Both the position numbers and the translations under genes were made by a program. Of a stretch of 64,000 nucleotides of DNA, positions 27,066 to 36,596 are shown in pieces (within the stretch, counting starts at the first letter, position 1; each line of letters starts with the position of its first letter). This DNA comes from JAICMB01 sp963795935. GTDB lineage: Bacteria > Acidobacteriota > Terriglobia > Bryobacterales > Bryobacteraceae. The stretch is from positions 74,834 through 138,833 of the forward strand of contig CAWCJO010000010.1 of the NCBI GenBank assembly GCA_963795935.1, in the 5' to 3' direction. The notes under the pieces are model-generated. The model was not told the DNA's origin and ran no database searches. It saw nothing but the letters and a program-made list of their open reading frames with translations.

Positions 27066-27650
27066 TTAGGCCTCAATGGCGAAATTCTCGAACTCCGCAA
27101 TGAAGCCGGCCGCCTTCGGACTGCAAGCGTAGACGCCGCACTCCACCGGAGCCGCCGGATCGACGTCCTCGTGCAGGTGCGCAATTCGCAACTGAGTCCA
27201 ACGGTCGCCAGCGAAACATGCATGCACTATGTAATCGCTTCGCTCCCGCGCCACCCGTAAGCGGAATCGATTCACTTCCGAAGGAACGTCCTGCGTCGAC
27301 CAGTCCGAGTAGCCCGCGTTTGTCACCACCGCGCCCAGCCGGTTCATATTGTCCGGCTCGAACTCGACCGAAGTTTTCAGCCAGCAGGATTTCGAGAGCC
27401 TCCCCATCAATCCAGCCTGATCGTAGCGGCTCCGCGGGGTCATGAAGATTTCGGCGGACAGAAGAAAGTCCCCGGCGATACCCGCAAAAAGAAAATGGCC
27501 GTTATCGGACTCGAAACCGTAATGCGTCTTTGACCAGAAATCCGTAGGCGCGTCCGGGGCAATCACGAGACGGCCGACGGCGATGTTCCAGTGAGAGGGC
27601 TCACAGCGCCACCTTAAGCGCGTATCTCCGAATTCGTCGATGAGGATCAT
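27066..27650 (-). CDS. DUF1349 domain protein (concanavalin-like fold)
   Basis: The 194-residue protein matches DUF1349 in pattern: RLRWRCEPSHWNIAVGRLVI near the start, then TDFWSKTHYGF, DQAGLMGR, WLKTSVEFE and a C-terminal VECGVYACSPKAAGF. This jelly-roll fold is shared with many carbohydrate-binding proteins, but no enzyme activity is established. Its ATG overlaps the MFS stop by 4 bp, so the two are co-translated and probably act on the same sugar-type compound. Confidence 0.87.
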   Translation of the reverse strand: MILIDEFGDTRLRWRCEPSHWNIAVGRLVIAPDAPTDFWSKTHYGFESDNGHFLFAGIAGDFLLSAEIFMTPRSRYDQAGLMGRLSKSCWLKTSVEFEPDNMNRLGAVVTNAGYSDWSTQDVPSEVNRFRLRVARERSDYIVHACFAGDRWTQLRIAHLHEDVDPAAPVECGVYACSPKAAGFIAEFENFAIEA

Positions 27651-28964
27651 TCGCCGAGGCTCTCCAACCTGACCTTTTCTATGTCCCGGTTCACGGTGAA
27701 AAGGATCGCCGCCAACAACAAAGCGGACGCGACGACTAGGGCAATGGCCGCGATCGAGATCGCAAAGCTAAGGCTCGATCGCCCGGCGATGTACCCGATC
27801 AATACTGGAGCGCTGCCGGCGCCCACCAGCCAACCCGTCATATTCATGAATCCGACCGCGGTTTCGCGAGCCTTCGATGGAACGGCATCCAGCATCGCGG
27901 CGAAAATGTTTGCGTCGTAGAGGCCCTTGAAAAATCCCTACAGCGTCAAGCCGATCATCAGTGATCGGACCGAGAGCGTCTGTCCACACCAGATCACAAA
28001 CGGCGCGGCGCCGAGCAGGCCGATCATCTGCACGGCAATGCGGCCCCCCGGCAAAGCGCCGCCGCAGCACATCGGCGAGCCATCCCCCAATGGGCGACCC
28101 CGCCATGCTCGCCACCCGGATGAAAATAGTCGCTGTCAGACCGGCGACGGCGAGACTCAAGTGAAACTTATCGTATAGAAATTTCGGCATCCACGTCAGC
28201 AGGACCATGCCGACGAAGTTGTCGAGCATGAAGGCGATCATGAGCAGCAGGACCGTGGGCGTTGTCCATATGACCTTCAGAAACTCGCGAATGGGCATTT
28301 TGTCCTTGATGTCATGGACAGGCGCGCCGAAATCCTGAAGGTCGGCGGCGCCTCGGGCAGGTTCGACCAGAAACTTCATCAGGGCGAATCCAAGAACGAT
28401 GCCAAGGCCTCCGAATACCACGAACGAAAACCGCCAGCCGTAATGTTGAGCGATGAGTCCGCCCAGGAATCCGCCGGCGATGGTGCCCGCATAGACGCTG
28501 GTCTGATGCGTCCCCATCGCGTGGGAGCGGGTGCGCCTGCCGTGGTAGTCGCTGATCATCGACATGGCTGCCGGAAAATAGAAGGTTTCGCCGAGGCCCT
28601 CGGCCGCGCGGAAAACGAGCAGTTGGACAAAATTCCGCGAAAACGCCGTTGCCGAACAAATGACGCTCCAGCCAAAAAGGCCGTCCAGCACCGCCGATTT
28701 TCGGCGGACTCGATCCACGATATTGCCGGCGAATGGCGCGCAAACACCGTAGACCAGGGCAAAGGACGAACCAAGCAGCCCCAGTTGGACGGAATCGAGT
28801 CCTAGTTCCTTTTCGAGCAGCGGAAATACGGATTCGAGCAGCGGAAATACGGAGAAGATTGCCTGCCGGTCGGCATAGTTCAGAAAGCCGGTGAACCACA
28901 GCATCCCGACCACGTACCTTCGATAGTTCGGGCTGCTAGCGATGCGCGGAATCTTTTTGTTCAT
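27647..28964 (-). pseudogene. MFS transporter, frameshifted with internal stop
   Basis: The first ~300 residues are a normal MFS protein of the hexuronate/anion-transporter type. They include LNYADRQAIFSVFPLLE, FAGNIVDRVRRKSAVLDGL, TYFYP-like RAAEGLGETFYFPAAMSMI and WRFSFVVFGGLGIVLGF. After LADVLRRR (near 28065) the frame shifts. The second half then reads IAVQMIGLLGAAPFVIWCG, has a TAG near 27940 in GLTL-stop-GFFKGLYDAN, and resumes through MTGWLVGAGSAPVLIGYIAG to the stop at 27647. A 21-bp tandem duplication adds FPLLESV near the N-terminus. Two independent lesions plus this duplication suggest decay. Confidence 0.85.
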
Positions 28965-29273
28965 CGATCGCCAACGCCCCGCTGAGTTGCCGCGCCGATT
29001 CGTACATCCGGCCGCGGTCTATAACTGAATTGCAATCCGCAATCCACTCCCGCGCGCATTTTCCTTCCGCCGTCTCCCCCGGAGCGGAAATGAAATCCAG
29101 TTTCAGCCCTAGCCGGCCGGCCACGTCGGCGGCAAGGACCGGCCAGGCGACGGTTCCTTTTCGGCAGGCCTTGCTCGACGGCGCGTTGCACGTCCCCGCT
29201 CCGGCGTCTGTCCATGGAAAATCGCAAGGCTCAGGATCATTGCCGCCGCGGATAAGCTGCAATAAAAGGACAT
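28936..29273 (-). pseudogene. possible small secreted protein, frameshifted
   Basis: ATG 29273 opens a frame with a good signal peptide (MSFYCSLSAAAMILSLAIFH). Near 29200 the frame must shift to continue into a Cys-containing segment (GTCNAPSSKACRKGTVAWPV, then LGLKLDFISAPGETAEG). The latter runs to 28936, overlapping the MFS start. Without the shift the signal-peptide frame ends quickly. No family recognised. The call rests on the signal peptide and operon-like overlap only. Confidence 0.35.
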
Positions 29274-29337
29274 CCTACTGCCGCCATCGTTTCCAGGATT
29301 TCATCTCATCGCTCCACGAATTGCGCGCGCGATTAAC

Positions 29338-29580
29338 CTAAGTCGCCCTTGCGGGTACGGAAGCGGAACACAAAGCCTTCGCTGCCGTTCGAATTCGCGA
29401 AGCGCAAGAATTATTGCGAGGTCTCGGCGTGTCCTTCAGCGCGTAACGATACGCGCGGCTGACGGTCGCGCCTCCATCCGCCGGAGCCGCTTCGGCGGCC
29501 GGAACGAAGCGCGAGGCGCTAGCGGCGAACACCCGCGCGATCCGCTCCAGGACCGACATTTTTAAGTCTAAGATCCCCAT
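29338..29580 (-). CDS. short ORF of uncertain status
   Basis: An 80-codon frame from ATG 29580 (MGILDLKMSVLERIARVFAA at the start) lies between the tannase gene and the secreted-protein remnant. The first half looks protein-like, an amphipathic helix; the second half is Arg/Ser/Ala-rich and doubtful. No clear ribosome-binding site. It could be a small protein or chance. The rest of this 430-base gap shows nothing. Confidence 0.25.
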   Translation of the reverse strand: MGILDLKMSVLERIARVFAASASRFVPAAEAAPADGGATVSRAYRYALKDTPRPRNNSCASRIRTAAKALCSASVPARAT

Positions 29581-29693
29581 AATTGAAATATCAAGCTGTA
29601 ATCTGAAACTCCGTATCAGTTCTGTCGGCGGCGCGCAATGGAAGGAGCGGCAGAAATTTGAGTTGTAAAGGCGCCGCAATCGCTCGCGTCGCT

Positions 29694-31220
29694 TTACGGC
29701 GCCTTGCAGGAGAAATTTCCGGCGTCGTGCGCGCTGCCGGCGCCCTTGTAGACCGCCACTTGCGGGTAGGGGCACAGCGGACGCGTGGTGTCCACTACGC
29801 CGCTCGTGACGTGAATGGCGAGGATGTGTTCCGGAGGGATCTTTGATTCGCGCCAGCGCTCCAAGGCGGCCATGGGATTGAATTGATTGGGACCCTGGCC
29901 GCCGCCGCAGTGCATCATACCGGGCTCCATGAACAGCCGGTAGGAGCCGTCGATCTGTGTGCCTCCCAGACGCTCTTGCACGCTCTTGTAATAGTTGACG
30001 CTGTTGAACGGGGAAATCTGCTGGTCGTTCCATCCGTGATATTGGATCAGCTTGCCGCCGTGAGCAAAGAATGCCTGCAAGTTCGGGTTCGTCGCATTGA
30101 GGAGATGGGCAACGGTTTCATCGGCGAGCGCGAGATCGCTATCGAAATTCAGTTTGCGGTAATCCCAATTGAGGTCTTTAAACAGGACATAGCGGAAATA
30201 GCTTTCCGCGATCGCGAGGGGCTGCAATCCGTTGACGGGGTCCCATCCGAGCTCGCTTCCGGGCGCCATGCCGGGGTAGATCCGCTGTCCGGTTCGAGGG
30301 TTGATGGCTCCGCTGTACATTTTGCGGGCGCCTTGAACCTGAGCTTCTGTTAGACACGAAGCCCCGTCGGGGCCTTTGCACTCGAGGACTCCTGGATCGA
30401 ACCTGCAGAGCGCGGGATTTCCGATGACACCGTCCTTGACCCCGTCGAGCGCGTCACAGGCGCGCAGCACGGCATCGTGCAGCAGCTCTAACTTGTCACG
30501 CTGGAGGTTGCCCGGCTGGCCTTCATGAGTCGCCTGCGCGGCCCAGACGATTCCAAACATCAAGTGCGTCCAATAGTTCGCGGGCGCTCCCGCAACGACG
30601 CCATCGTAGTCTTCGGGATAGCGCTGCGCCTCCATCAGGCCTTGCTTACCTCCACTCGAACATCCGTTCCAATACGACAATTTAGGCCCGGAGCCGTAAA
30701 AGGCGGCAATAATCGCCTTTGACGCGACTGTTGTTTCATGCACCGCGCGATAGGCGAAGTCCTTCAGCTTTTCCGGATGCCCCAATGCAAAGGAAGCGTC
30801 AGCGCCCTTGCCTTTGTGCCCGGTGTCGGTGGAAGCGGTAGCGTAGCCTTCCTTCAACGCCGACGCCATGCTGCGAGGGATCGCTTGCGGGGCAGCCGTC
30901 CCAAACGAAATATCGCCCGCCCAGCCGCCGTTGCCCACGGCCTGAAACTTTCGATTCCAGGATTCAGCGGGAGGCAGCCATACTTCCATTTCGATGTGCG
31001 AATCCGGGGATGGGGCAAGGACGGCGGCGATGCGGCAATGGGCGGGCAGAGTGGCGTGCGCCGCGGTTGGCGCAGCGGGGGCTCGGGGCGGGAGCTCCGG
31101 CACGAATTCCGCCGCCGTTATGGTGGTATTGGGCAACGAGAGCGACTGCAATTGGGCGCAGGGAGTTTGCGCCGGCGCAATCGCGGCGGTGGCGAGAAAA
31201 CACATGCTGACGGAATTCAT
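29694..31220 (-). CDS. tannase/feruloyl-esterase family hydrolase, secreted
   Basis: ATG 31220 follows a GGAGGGGGG site, preferred over an in-frame ATG at 31238 that lies within the site. The protein has a signal peptide (MCFLATAAIAPAQT region) and family landmarks: FQAVGNGGWAGDISF, ASTDTGHKGKGADASFALGH, the nucleophile elbow NGCSSGGKQGLMEAQRYP and LIQYHGWNDQQISPFNSVNY. A late MEPGMMHCGGGQGPN carries the probable catalytic His. Paired cysteines around the Ser and His are typical. It should hydrolyse ester bonds in tannins, feruloylated polysaccharides or similar plant esters outside the cell. A TonB-receptor tail lies directly upstream. Confidence 0.92.
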   Translation of the reverse strand: MNSVSMCFLATAAIAPAQTPCAQLQSLSLPNTTITAAEFVPELPPRAPAAPTAAHATLPAHCRIAAVLAPSPDSHIEMEVWLPPAESWNRKFQAVGNGGWAGDISFGTAAPQAIPRSMASALKEGYATASTDTGHKGKGADASFALGHPEKLKDFAYRAVHETTVASKAIIAAFYGSGPKLSYWNGCSSGGKQGLMEAQRYPEDYDGVVAGAPANYWTHLMFGIVWAAQATHEGQPGNLQRDKLELLHDAVLRACDALDGVKDGVIGNPALCRFDPGVLECKGPDGASCLTEAQVQGARKMYSGAINPRTGQRIYPGMAPGSELGWDPVNGLQPLAIAESYFRYVLFKDLNWDYRKLNFDSDLALADETVAHLLNATNPNLQAFFAHGGKLIQYHGWNDQQISPFNSVNYYKSVQERLGGTQIDGSYRLFMEPGMMHCGGGQGPNQFNPMAALERWRESKIPPEHILAIHVTSGVVDTTRPLCPYPQVAVYKGAGSAHDAGNFSCKAP

Positions 31221-31241
31221 TGGAGTCCCCCCTCCCATACC

Positions 31242-31526
31242 TTATAACAGCAGTTTCAATCCGAATTGGAGCGTACGCGGGGCTGTTCGATTGGCTACTG
31301 ATGACGCCGAACTGTCCGGAAGACAAGTTCGTCTTGGGCGAACCGAACACAGCGTGGTTCAGGAGATTGAACGCTTTTGCCCGAAGCTGCGGGGTGAGAC
31401 GCTCCAGCGGTGGAATTGCTTGAATAAGGAAAAATCGCTTTTCTGCAACCCCGGAGCGCGCACGTCGGGAAGCGTTCGCCCGGTGTTGCCGAAGGTGAAC
31501 GGCGCAGGCTGCAAAAAACGGCGGCG
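31242..31526 (-). pseudogene. C-terminal remnant of a TonB-dependent receptor
   Basis: Without any start codon, this strand encodes the typical end of an acidobacterial TonB-dependent receptor: APFTFGNTGRTLPDVRAPGL, then QKSDFSLFKQFH. After a one-base shift near 31395 it reads QLRAKAFNLLNHAVFGSPKT, then SGQFGVISSQSNSPRTLQFG and LKLLL followed by TAA at 31242-31244. The terminal Leu/Phe-rich strand is the outer-membrane barrel signature. Stops upstream at 31527 cut it off, so about 90% of the receptor is missing. It would have been co-transcribed with the tannase gene 21 bp downstream. Confidence 0.8.
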
Positions 31527-31657
31527 CTAAGGTATTGAAAACGCCACATAAGCCTTCAATGCGTCAGAAATATCGGCAAGACATCTTGAGCCGGTTGTCT
31601 TGGACCACTTTCCGGAGCAAGCCCGGTTTAGGAAAAGCCGATCGAGGCCCTTAACCC

Positions 31658-33259
31658 TCAAGCCTTGGCTCGCTGCGCGGCGAAAAAATCCGCTACTTCG
31701 TCAGAGTAATCGCCCTGGAGATCGATCGGCATCGCATGTTCCACCAGCGCCTTCGCGCAGCCGACCCAGTCTCCCGCCTCAGGATCGTTGTTCCGCGATG
31801 CCCATTGCAGCGTTCCATTCACGTTATCTCCGTGACCGTGACGCTCCGTCCAACTCGCACCGTGGTCCAAAAGGAAATGCGTCATCTCCGCGTTGCCCTG
31901 AAACACCGCGAGATTCAACGCCGACGCGCTCCAGTCGCCCCCTCGCGCCGCAATTGGCCAGCCGAGTTTGACCATAAGTTTCACCGCATCAGTCGCGCCG
32001 CCTTCCATCAACTGAGGAAGCTGCTTCAGCTGCGAATCCGAAAGCGCTTGGAAGATATCGGGCCGCTCGGCAAGAATTCGCCGAGCCTCTGTTTCATCGG
32101 CCCGCGCGCACGCAGCGACGAACTGATCTTCGATGCTCAGCATTTCTCCCGAAGCCGGGCCCGCTCCCGCCTGGGCCAACGCCTCGGCGACCTCCGGTAA
32201 TCCGTTCTGTAGTGCGAAGCGATATGCAGAAACACCGTGCCAGGTCTTGACATGGGGATCGGCCCCCGCTGCCAGCAAAACCTCGACATGGGCGCGGGAA
32301 CGGCGCCGCCGGATCGCCCAGATCAACGGATTCCCGATCGTGCTTGTCAGAGCGTTGAAGTCTTTCACGCAGGCAAGCAGCAATTTCAATCCGTCCAGCT
32401 CGTCGCGATCCAGTATGTGATGCACTGCGTTCGTGCCTTCCACCCTTGCTCCGCCCTCCAGCAGCATCCGCATGCAGTTCAGGTCAAGAGTTTCCGTTGA
32501 GTGATACAGCGATTCGTTGTCGTTGGGATTGGCTCCTGCATCGAGGAGCATCTTGGTCAACTCAGGGTCGTGATTCTTCCCCGCGGCCCCATAGAGCGCG
32601 CTGAGCGGATGGCCGCCGGGTTTATGCGACCAGGACTGATTCGGATCCGCCCCAGCGTCCAGCAGGATGCGCGTACAGCGCCGCAACCGGTCGCGAAACT
32701 CGGGAACCTGCAATAGCCCGGAATGCGTCACAGCGACCAGCGGCGGCATCGCCAGAGGATTCTTGCAGCCAGGACAGATCCACGGACTCTCGACCCGATT
32801 CACGCGCTTCGGATCTTCACGGACAGCCTCGCGCACGGCGGTCTCATCACCGATCGCGCAAGCTAGAAACAGCTCGCCCTGGCCGAGATCCGGCCGCTCG
32901 GCCAGCATCCTAGCCGCTAGAGCGGGGCGGGGGCGATCATTCTCGTGGCCATAGACGCAATATAGCCAGAGCGGCACCGCGTCCTTTCGAGATTGGGAGG
33001 ACCTGCTGTTGGCCCAATCCACGTAGTTCTGCAGATTCCGCCAGGAAGGCAGGCCGTACTCGCGAGCTATACACGATTGTGCATCGTGCAGCTTCAATGC
33101 GAGCGCGGCGATCGCGGCATCAGCTTTGCCTTCCGCCGCGGGTAAGGAATTGCGAAAGCGCGCGAACGCAGTAGGATCGCCAGCTTCGTACAGGCGCAGG
33201 AGTTCCTTCGCCTGCTTCTTCAGATGGTCTATGTTGGGCCGTTCCGGTAAACGGGGCAT
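31658..33259 (-). CDS. ankyrin-repeat protein, paralog of the one at 2794
   Basis: The 533-residue protein shares its N-terminal module with the protein at 2794-4428: RPNIDHLKKQAKELLRLYEA, GDPTAFARF and LHDAQSCIAREYGLPSWRNL. Ankyrin units follow, such as RILLDAGADPNQSWSHKPGG, HDPELTKMLLDAGANPND, AHVEVLLAAGADPHVKTWHG and AEMTHFLLDHGASW. No signal peptide. The two copies lie 27 kb apart in opposite orientations, so they are an old dispersed duplication. Protein-protein interaction is the only role that can be inferred. Confidence 0.9.
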   Translation of the reverse strand: MPRLPERPNIDHLKKQAKELLRLYEAGDPTAFARFRNSLPAAEGKADAAIAALALKLHDAQSCIAREYGLPSWRNLQNYVDWANSRSSQSRKDAVPLWLYCVYGHENDRPRPALAARMLAERPDLGQGELFLACAIGDETAVREAVREDPKRVNRVESPWICPGCKNPLAMPPLVAVTHSGLLQVPEFRDRLRRCTRILLDAGADPNQSWSHKPGGHPLSALYGAAGKNHDPELTKMLLDAGANPNDNESLYHSTETLDLNCMRMLLEGGARVEGTNAVHHILDRDELDGLKLLLACVKDFNALTSTIGNPLIWAIRRRRSRAHVEVLLAAGADPHVKTWHGVSAYRFALQNGLPEVAEALAQAGAGPASGEMLSIEDQFVAACARADETEARRILAERPDIFQALSDSQLKQLPQLMEGGATDAVKLMVKLGWPIAARGGDWSASALNLAVFQGNAEMTHFLLDHGASWTERHGHGDNVNGTLQWASRNNDPEAGDWVGCAKALVEHAMPIDLQGDYSDEVADFFAAQRAKA

Positions 33260-33611
33260 TCAAAACCTCCATGCGTGGGATTGCCGATGACCCGCAAAAC
33301 CGGCTGCATAAAGGTTCAGAAGCTTCAATGCAATCTGTGGAGCAAGTGGGTTCAACCCTTCCCGCGGGCCCGGATGCGGCTTGCACCGCATTTTTCAATG
33401 ATACAAAGACCTGGGAGTTTCAGCGGGTCTTTTCGCGCCGGTGTGTTCTTCACGATTTGAATAGTATGCAAGGCGCTCAAAGGATATTTAAGGATATGAA
33501 GGATTGATTGAGGCGGATCGAGACCGGCCCGCCGAGCGGCGCAGTGGCCGTCGTTATTGGGCCGCAACGCAATCTCACAAGGGCTTAATTATAAAGCTAT
33601 TTTTCGCGTTG
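33260..33611. other. 352-bp gap with two hairpins
   Basis: Between the end of the decarboxylase and the start of the ankyrin gene there is no convincing gene. A stem atgcgg/ccgcat followed by TTTT lies at 33374-33395 in plus orientation. Another stem, aaagacc/ggtcttt, lies at 33405-33432, with T-runs on both strands, so it could terminate the minus-strand decarboxylase transcript or an antisense one. The stop codon of the decarboxylase itself sits in gcgttgacaacgc, a perfect small palindrome. Confidence 0.45.
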
Positions 33612-35010
33612 TCAACGCCCCAGCGGAGACCGACTCCCCGCTGCTTCTCTCACGAGCTTCCACACCTCCGCCACATCGTCCCACGCGGTCGCGATGTTCC
33701 CGATCGCAATCCGAATGACATATCGTCCGTTCAACGCCGTGTGCGAGAGAAACGCCCGCCCGGTCGCGTTGACCGCTTCGAGCAGGCGGCGGTTCTCGTC
33801 GTCGGAGCCGCGATAGCGGAAGCAAACGACCGATAAAGGATGGGGAGCCGCGATTTCGAAATCCGCATCGCCCGCGATAATGCGCGCGAGATCCTGCGCA
33901 CAGCGAATATGCTCTCGCAGGATCTTGACGATCCCTTCGCGCCCGTAATAGCGCAGTACGAACCACAGCTTCAGGGCGCGGAAGCGGCGGCCGAGCGGCA
34001 CGCCCGTATCCATCAGGTTGAGGGCCTGCGGATCCTCGGCCGTTGTCAGATACTCGGGCACGAGCGAGAAAGCGCGGCGCAGGATGTCCGGGCGGCTGGT
34101 GTAAAATGCGCTCAGATCGATGGGCGTGAAGAGCCACTTGTGTGGATTCGTGACGAGGGAGTGCGCGCGGGAGGCGCCATCCAGCACCCAGCGGAACTCC
34201 GGGATCATGGCCGCCGGCCCGGCGTAAGCGGCATCGACGTGCAGCCACAGGCCGTATTGTTCAGCAATATCGGCGATGCGCGCGATAGGATCGACGCTTG
34301 TCGTTGAAGTGGTTCCGGACGTCGCCACTACGCAGAACGGCCGCTTGCCCGCCGCCAAGTCGGATTGAATGGCCGCCCGCAGCGCTTCCACGTCCATGCG
34401 GAACTCCGTATCGGACGGAATTTTTCGCACGTTTTCCTGCCCGATTCCGACGGCGATGGCTCCCTTTTCAATGGAGGAATGGGAATGTTCCGACGTATAC
34501 ATTACGAAGTCCCGGCCGCGTTCCGCGCAGGCGTGCATCCGGGTCGGCCATCTCGCGCGCGGCGGCGATGGCATGCATGCTCGATATGGACGCGGTGTCG
34601 TAGATGACGCCCGAAAAGCGCTCCGGCAATCCCATCCAGCCGCGCAGCCACCCCAGCGTCACCTGTTCCAGCTCCACCACCGCGGGGCAGCTCTTCCAGA
34701 CCATGCCGTTTACGTTGAGCGCGGCTGTCAGCATTTCGCCCAGAATGCCCGGTCCCGAAGCCGATACCGCGAAATAGGCCATGAAGCGCGGATGATTCCA
34801 ATGCGTCAGAGACGGGACGATGCGGGACTCAAAATCGTCGAGAATACGATCCATTCCTTCGCCTTGTTCGGGGCCTGAGCGGGGAAGCGCCGCCGTCAAT
34901 TGGCCGGGCTTCACGTCCGGCAGGACCGGAAATTCCCGCACGTTCGCGAGATATTCGGCGATCCAGTCGACAACTTCGTGCCCATATTTCCGGAACTCTT
35001 CAGCGTCCAC
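33612..35010 (-). CDS. PLP-dependent aromatic-L-amino-acid decarboxylase-like protein (one frameshift)
   Basis: GTG 35010 follows GGAGGGGAGG and gives VDAEEFRKYGHEVVDWIAEY, the family's N-terminus. The body reads LTHWNHPRFMAYFAVSASGP and, after a one-base shift near 34545, YTSEHSHSSIEKGAIAVGIG. CVVATSGTTSTTSVDPI, WLHVDAAYAGPAAMIPE (Asp contacts the pyridine nitrogen) and SLVTNPHKWLF (Lys forms the Schiff base) follow. It belongs to the group II decarboxylases (DDC/TyrDC/GAD-like), which make amines from amino acids. Substrate not deducible. Its start overlaps the upstream DapA-like gene by 11 bp. The intact protein would be about 465 residues. Confidence 0.87.
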
Positions 35011-35961
35011 CCGACCTCCCCTCCTTCGATAAGGACCCGCACTCCGCCCGGACGTGCGCGAGCCACGGGCCGAACCACGACGCGAACTCGTCCAGCTTCT
35101 CCCGCTCCGTGGTGGAGGAGCCCGTGGCGGGCGCCCCGGCGTCGATCTTGCGCTGCCGCAAGGCTTCCTTAATTCCATGCGGCGTGGGGAGGCGCGCCGT
35201 CCACTCAAGGAATTCGCGCACGCGCCCGCTCAGCGCTTTTACCCGATCCGGCTCGTTCGCCTCGGCCGCGCCGTCGATCGCGAGTATGAGTTCGGGAACG
35301 GCGCAGCCCAGCATCGAAACCACTCCATCAGCCCCGCCCAGCCCGGCGCGCGCGAACAGAGCGTCGCCGGTCAGAATGGCGTAGCGGCCGCTTCGTTTTA
35401 TGATCGCGCAATTGCGTGAAGGCGTCCCAGGAACCACTCGCGTCCTTGATGCCGGCGAACAGCCCGGTATCGAGCAGCGCGAGCGCGGTCGCGATCTCGA
35501 TTTCCGACTTGTAAACGCCGGAGCGTTTTCGATGCACACGGGCAAGTCGCGATGCGTGGACCCGGCAAAATCCACGATAAAACTGAAATATTGCGTCCTG
35601 CGAATACTTGTAATAATAGGGCGGCATCAGGAACACTCCCGCCGCGCCGGACGCCGCCGCTTCACGCGCCAGCTCGACGGAGCCGTCCAGCGTCGAATGC
35701 GACACGTTCACCAGCAGCGGCACGCGGGAACGCCTGACGGCGAAATCAAGCATGTGACGGCGGTCGTCCAAAGCGAAATGCACGAACTCGCCGGTCGAAC
35801 CGAGCAGTTCAATACCGTTCGCGCCGCTGCGTGAGAGAAAATCGAGCAGTTCCAGGCTGGCCGCAAGATCGATGGACGTCTCGTGGCCGGCGCCGCGGCG
35901 TGACGGCGGAAAGAATCACGCCCTGGAACGGGTTCTTCTCCGGTTGCGGGCCCTTGTTCAT
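35000..35961 (-). pseudogene. DapA/dihydrodipicolinate-synthase family aldolase, several frameshifts
   Basis: Pieces in family order but alternating frames are: MNKGPQPEKNPFQGVILSAV (start 35961); IDLAASLELLDFLSRSGANG and IELLGSTGEFVHFALDD; GVFLMPPYYYKYSQDAIFQF with the catalytic Tyr neighbourhood; THRDLPVCIENAPAFTS; and EIEIATALALLDTGLFAGIK, which carries the Schiff-base Lys. ILTGDALFARAGLGGADGVV follows, to the stop at 35000. Four frame changes are needed, near 35890, 35565, 35515 and 35410. Family members are Schiff-base aldolases or lyases for pyruvate-derived compounds. Either the gene is dead or this stretch is poorly sequenced. Confidence 0.82.
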
Positions 35962-36044
35962 CAAGCGTCAAAGCGACACTTGAATCATATCGCCCGGAAC
36001 GCTGTTGAAACTCTGCTCGCCGAAGCTACAAGACCCAGTACGGT

Positions 36045-36429
36045 TCAGTTCACCATGGTCGATTCCGGAGGCGCAGGCCGGCCGAGTCTGTTTAAGGTGC
36101 GCAGTACCAGCCGCCGTGGATCGAGCAGGTGCTGCGGCTTGAACTGCTTCAACGTCCAGCGCGAGCCGGGGTCGAATTCGATCCCGAGAAAATATCCGAT
36201 ATCTCTGAAAACGCAGTACTTGACGATTCCCATCAGATCGCCTTTGGCGTGCCTCATCCGAAGCGCTGTTTCGAGCGGTATGGGAACGTCTAGTTGCAGA
36301 CACGCGCCAGTAAGCGAAATGTCTTCCAGATTGGCGACGCTCTTTCTGGCCCTGTCCGCCCTTGTCTCTCCAGCAGACATCCAGCATGTCCGCGCACAGC
36401 AGCCGAGCTTCGAAACGCTTATCAAGCAT
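36045..36429 (-). CDS. PilZ-domain protein (one frameshift)
   Basis: The start MLDKRFEARLLCADMLDVCW at 36429 and the body KSVANLEDISLTGACLQLDV are in different frames, joined by a shift near 36350. The PilZ-type barrel continues with GIVKYCVFRDIGYFLGIEFD and ends after KQFKPQHLLDPRRL. PilZ domains usually bind cyclic di-GMP through an RxxxR and a D/NxSxxG motif. Here LEDISLTGA fits the second motif. The N-terminal arginines (KRFEARLL) may supply the first. About 128 residues when restored. Confidence 0.75.
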
Positions 36430-36596
36430 ACAGTTGTGCTATCGGCGACCAAAACGCAAAGGATTAGCGCCGCAAGGTGAAGAAAATACGCCTACGTCCA
36501 GCATAAGGCGAGTACCTACGTTATTTTCGTCCGGGGCCCCGCGCGCCCCGCAATCGATTGTGCGAAAGTTCAAGTGCGAGAGTTCATCCGGAATAC

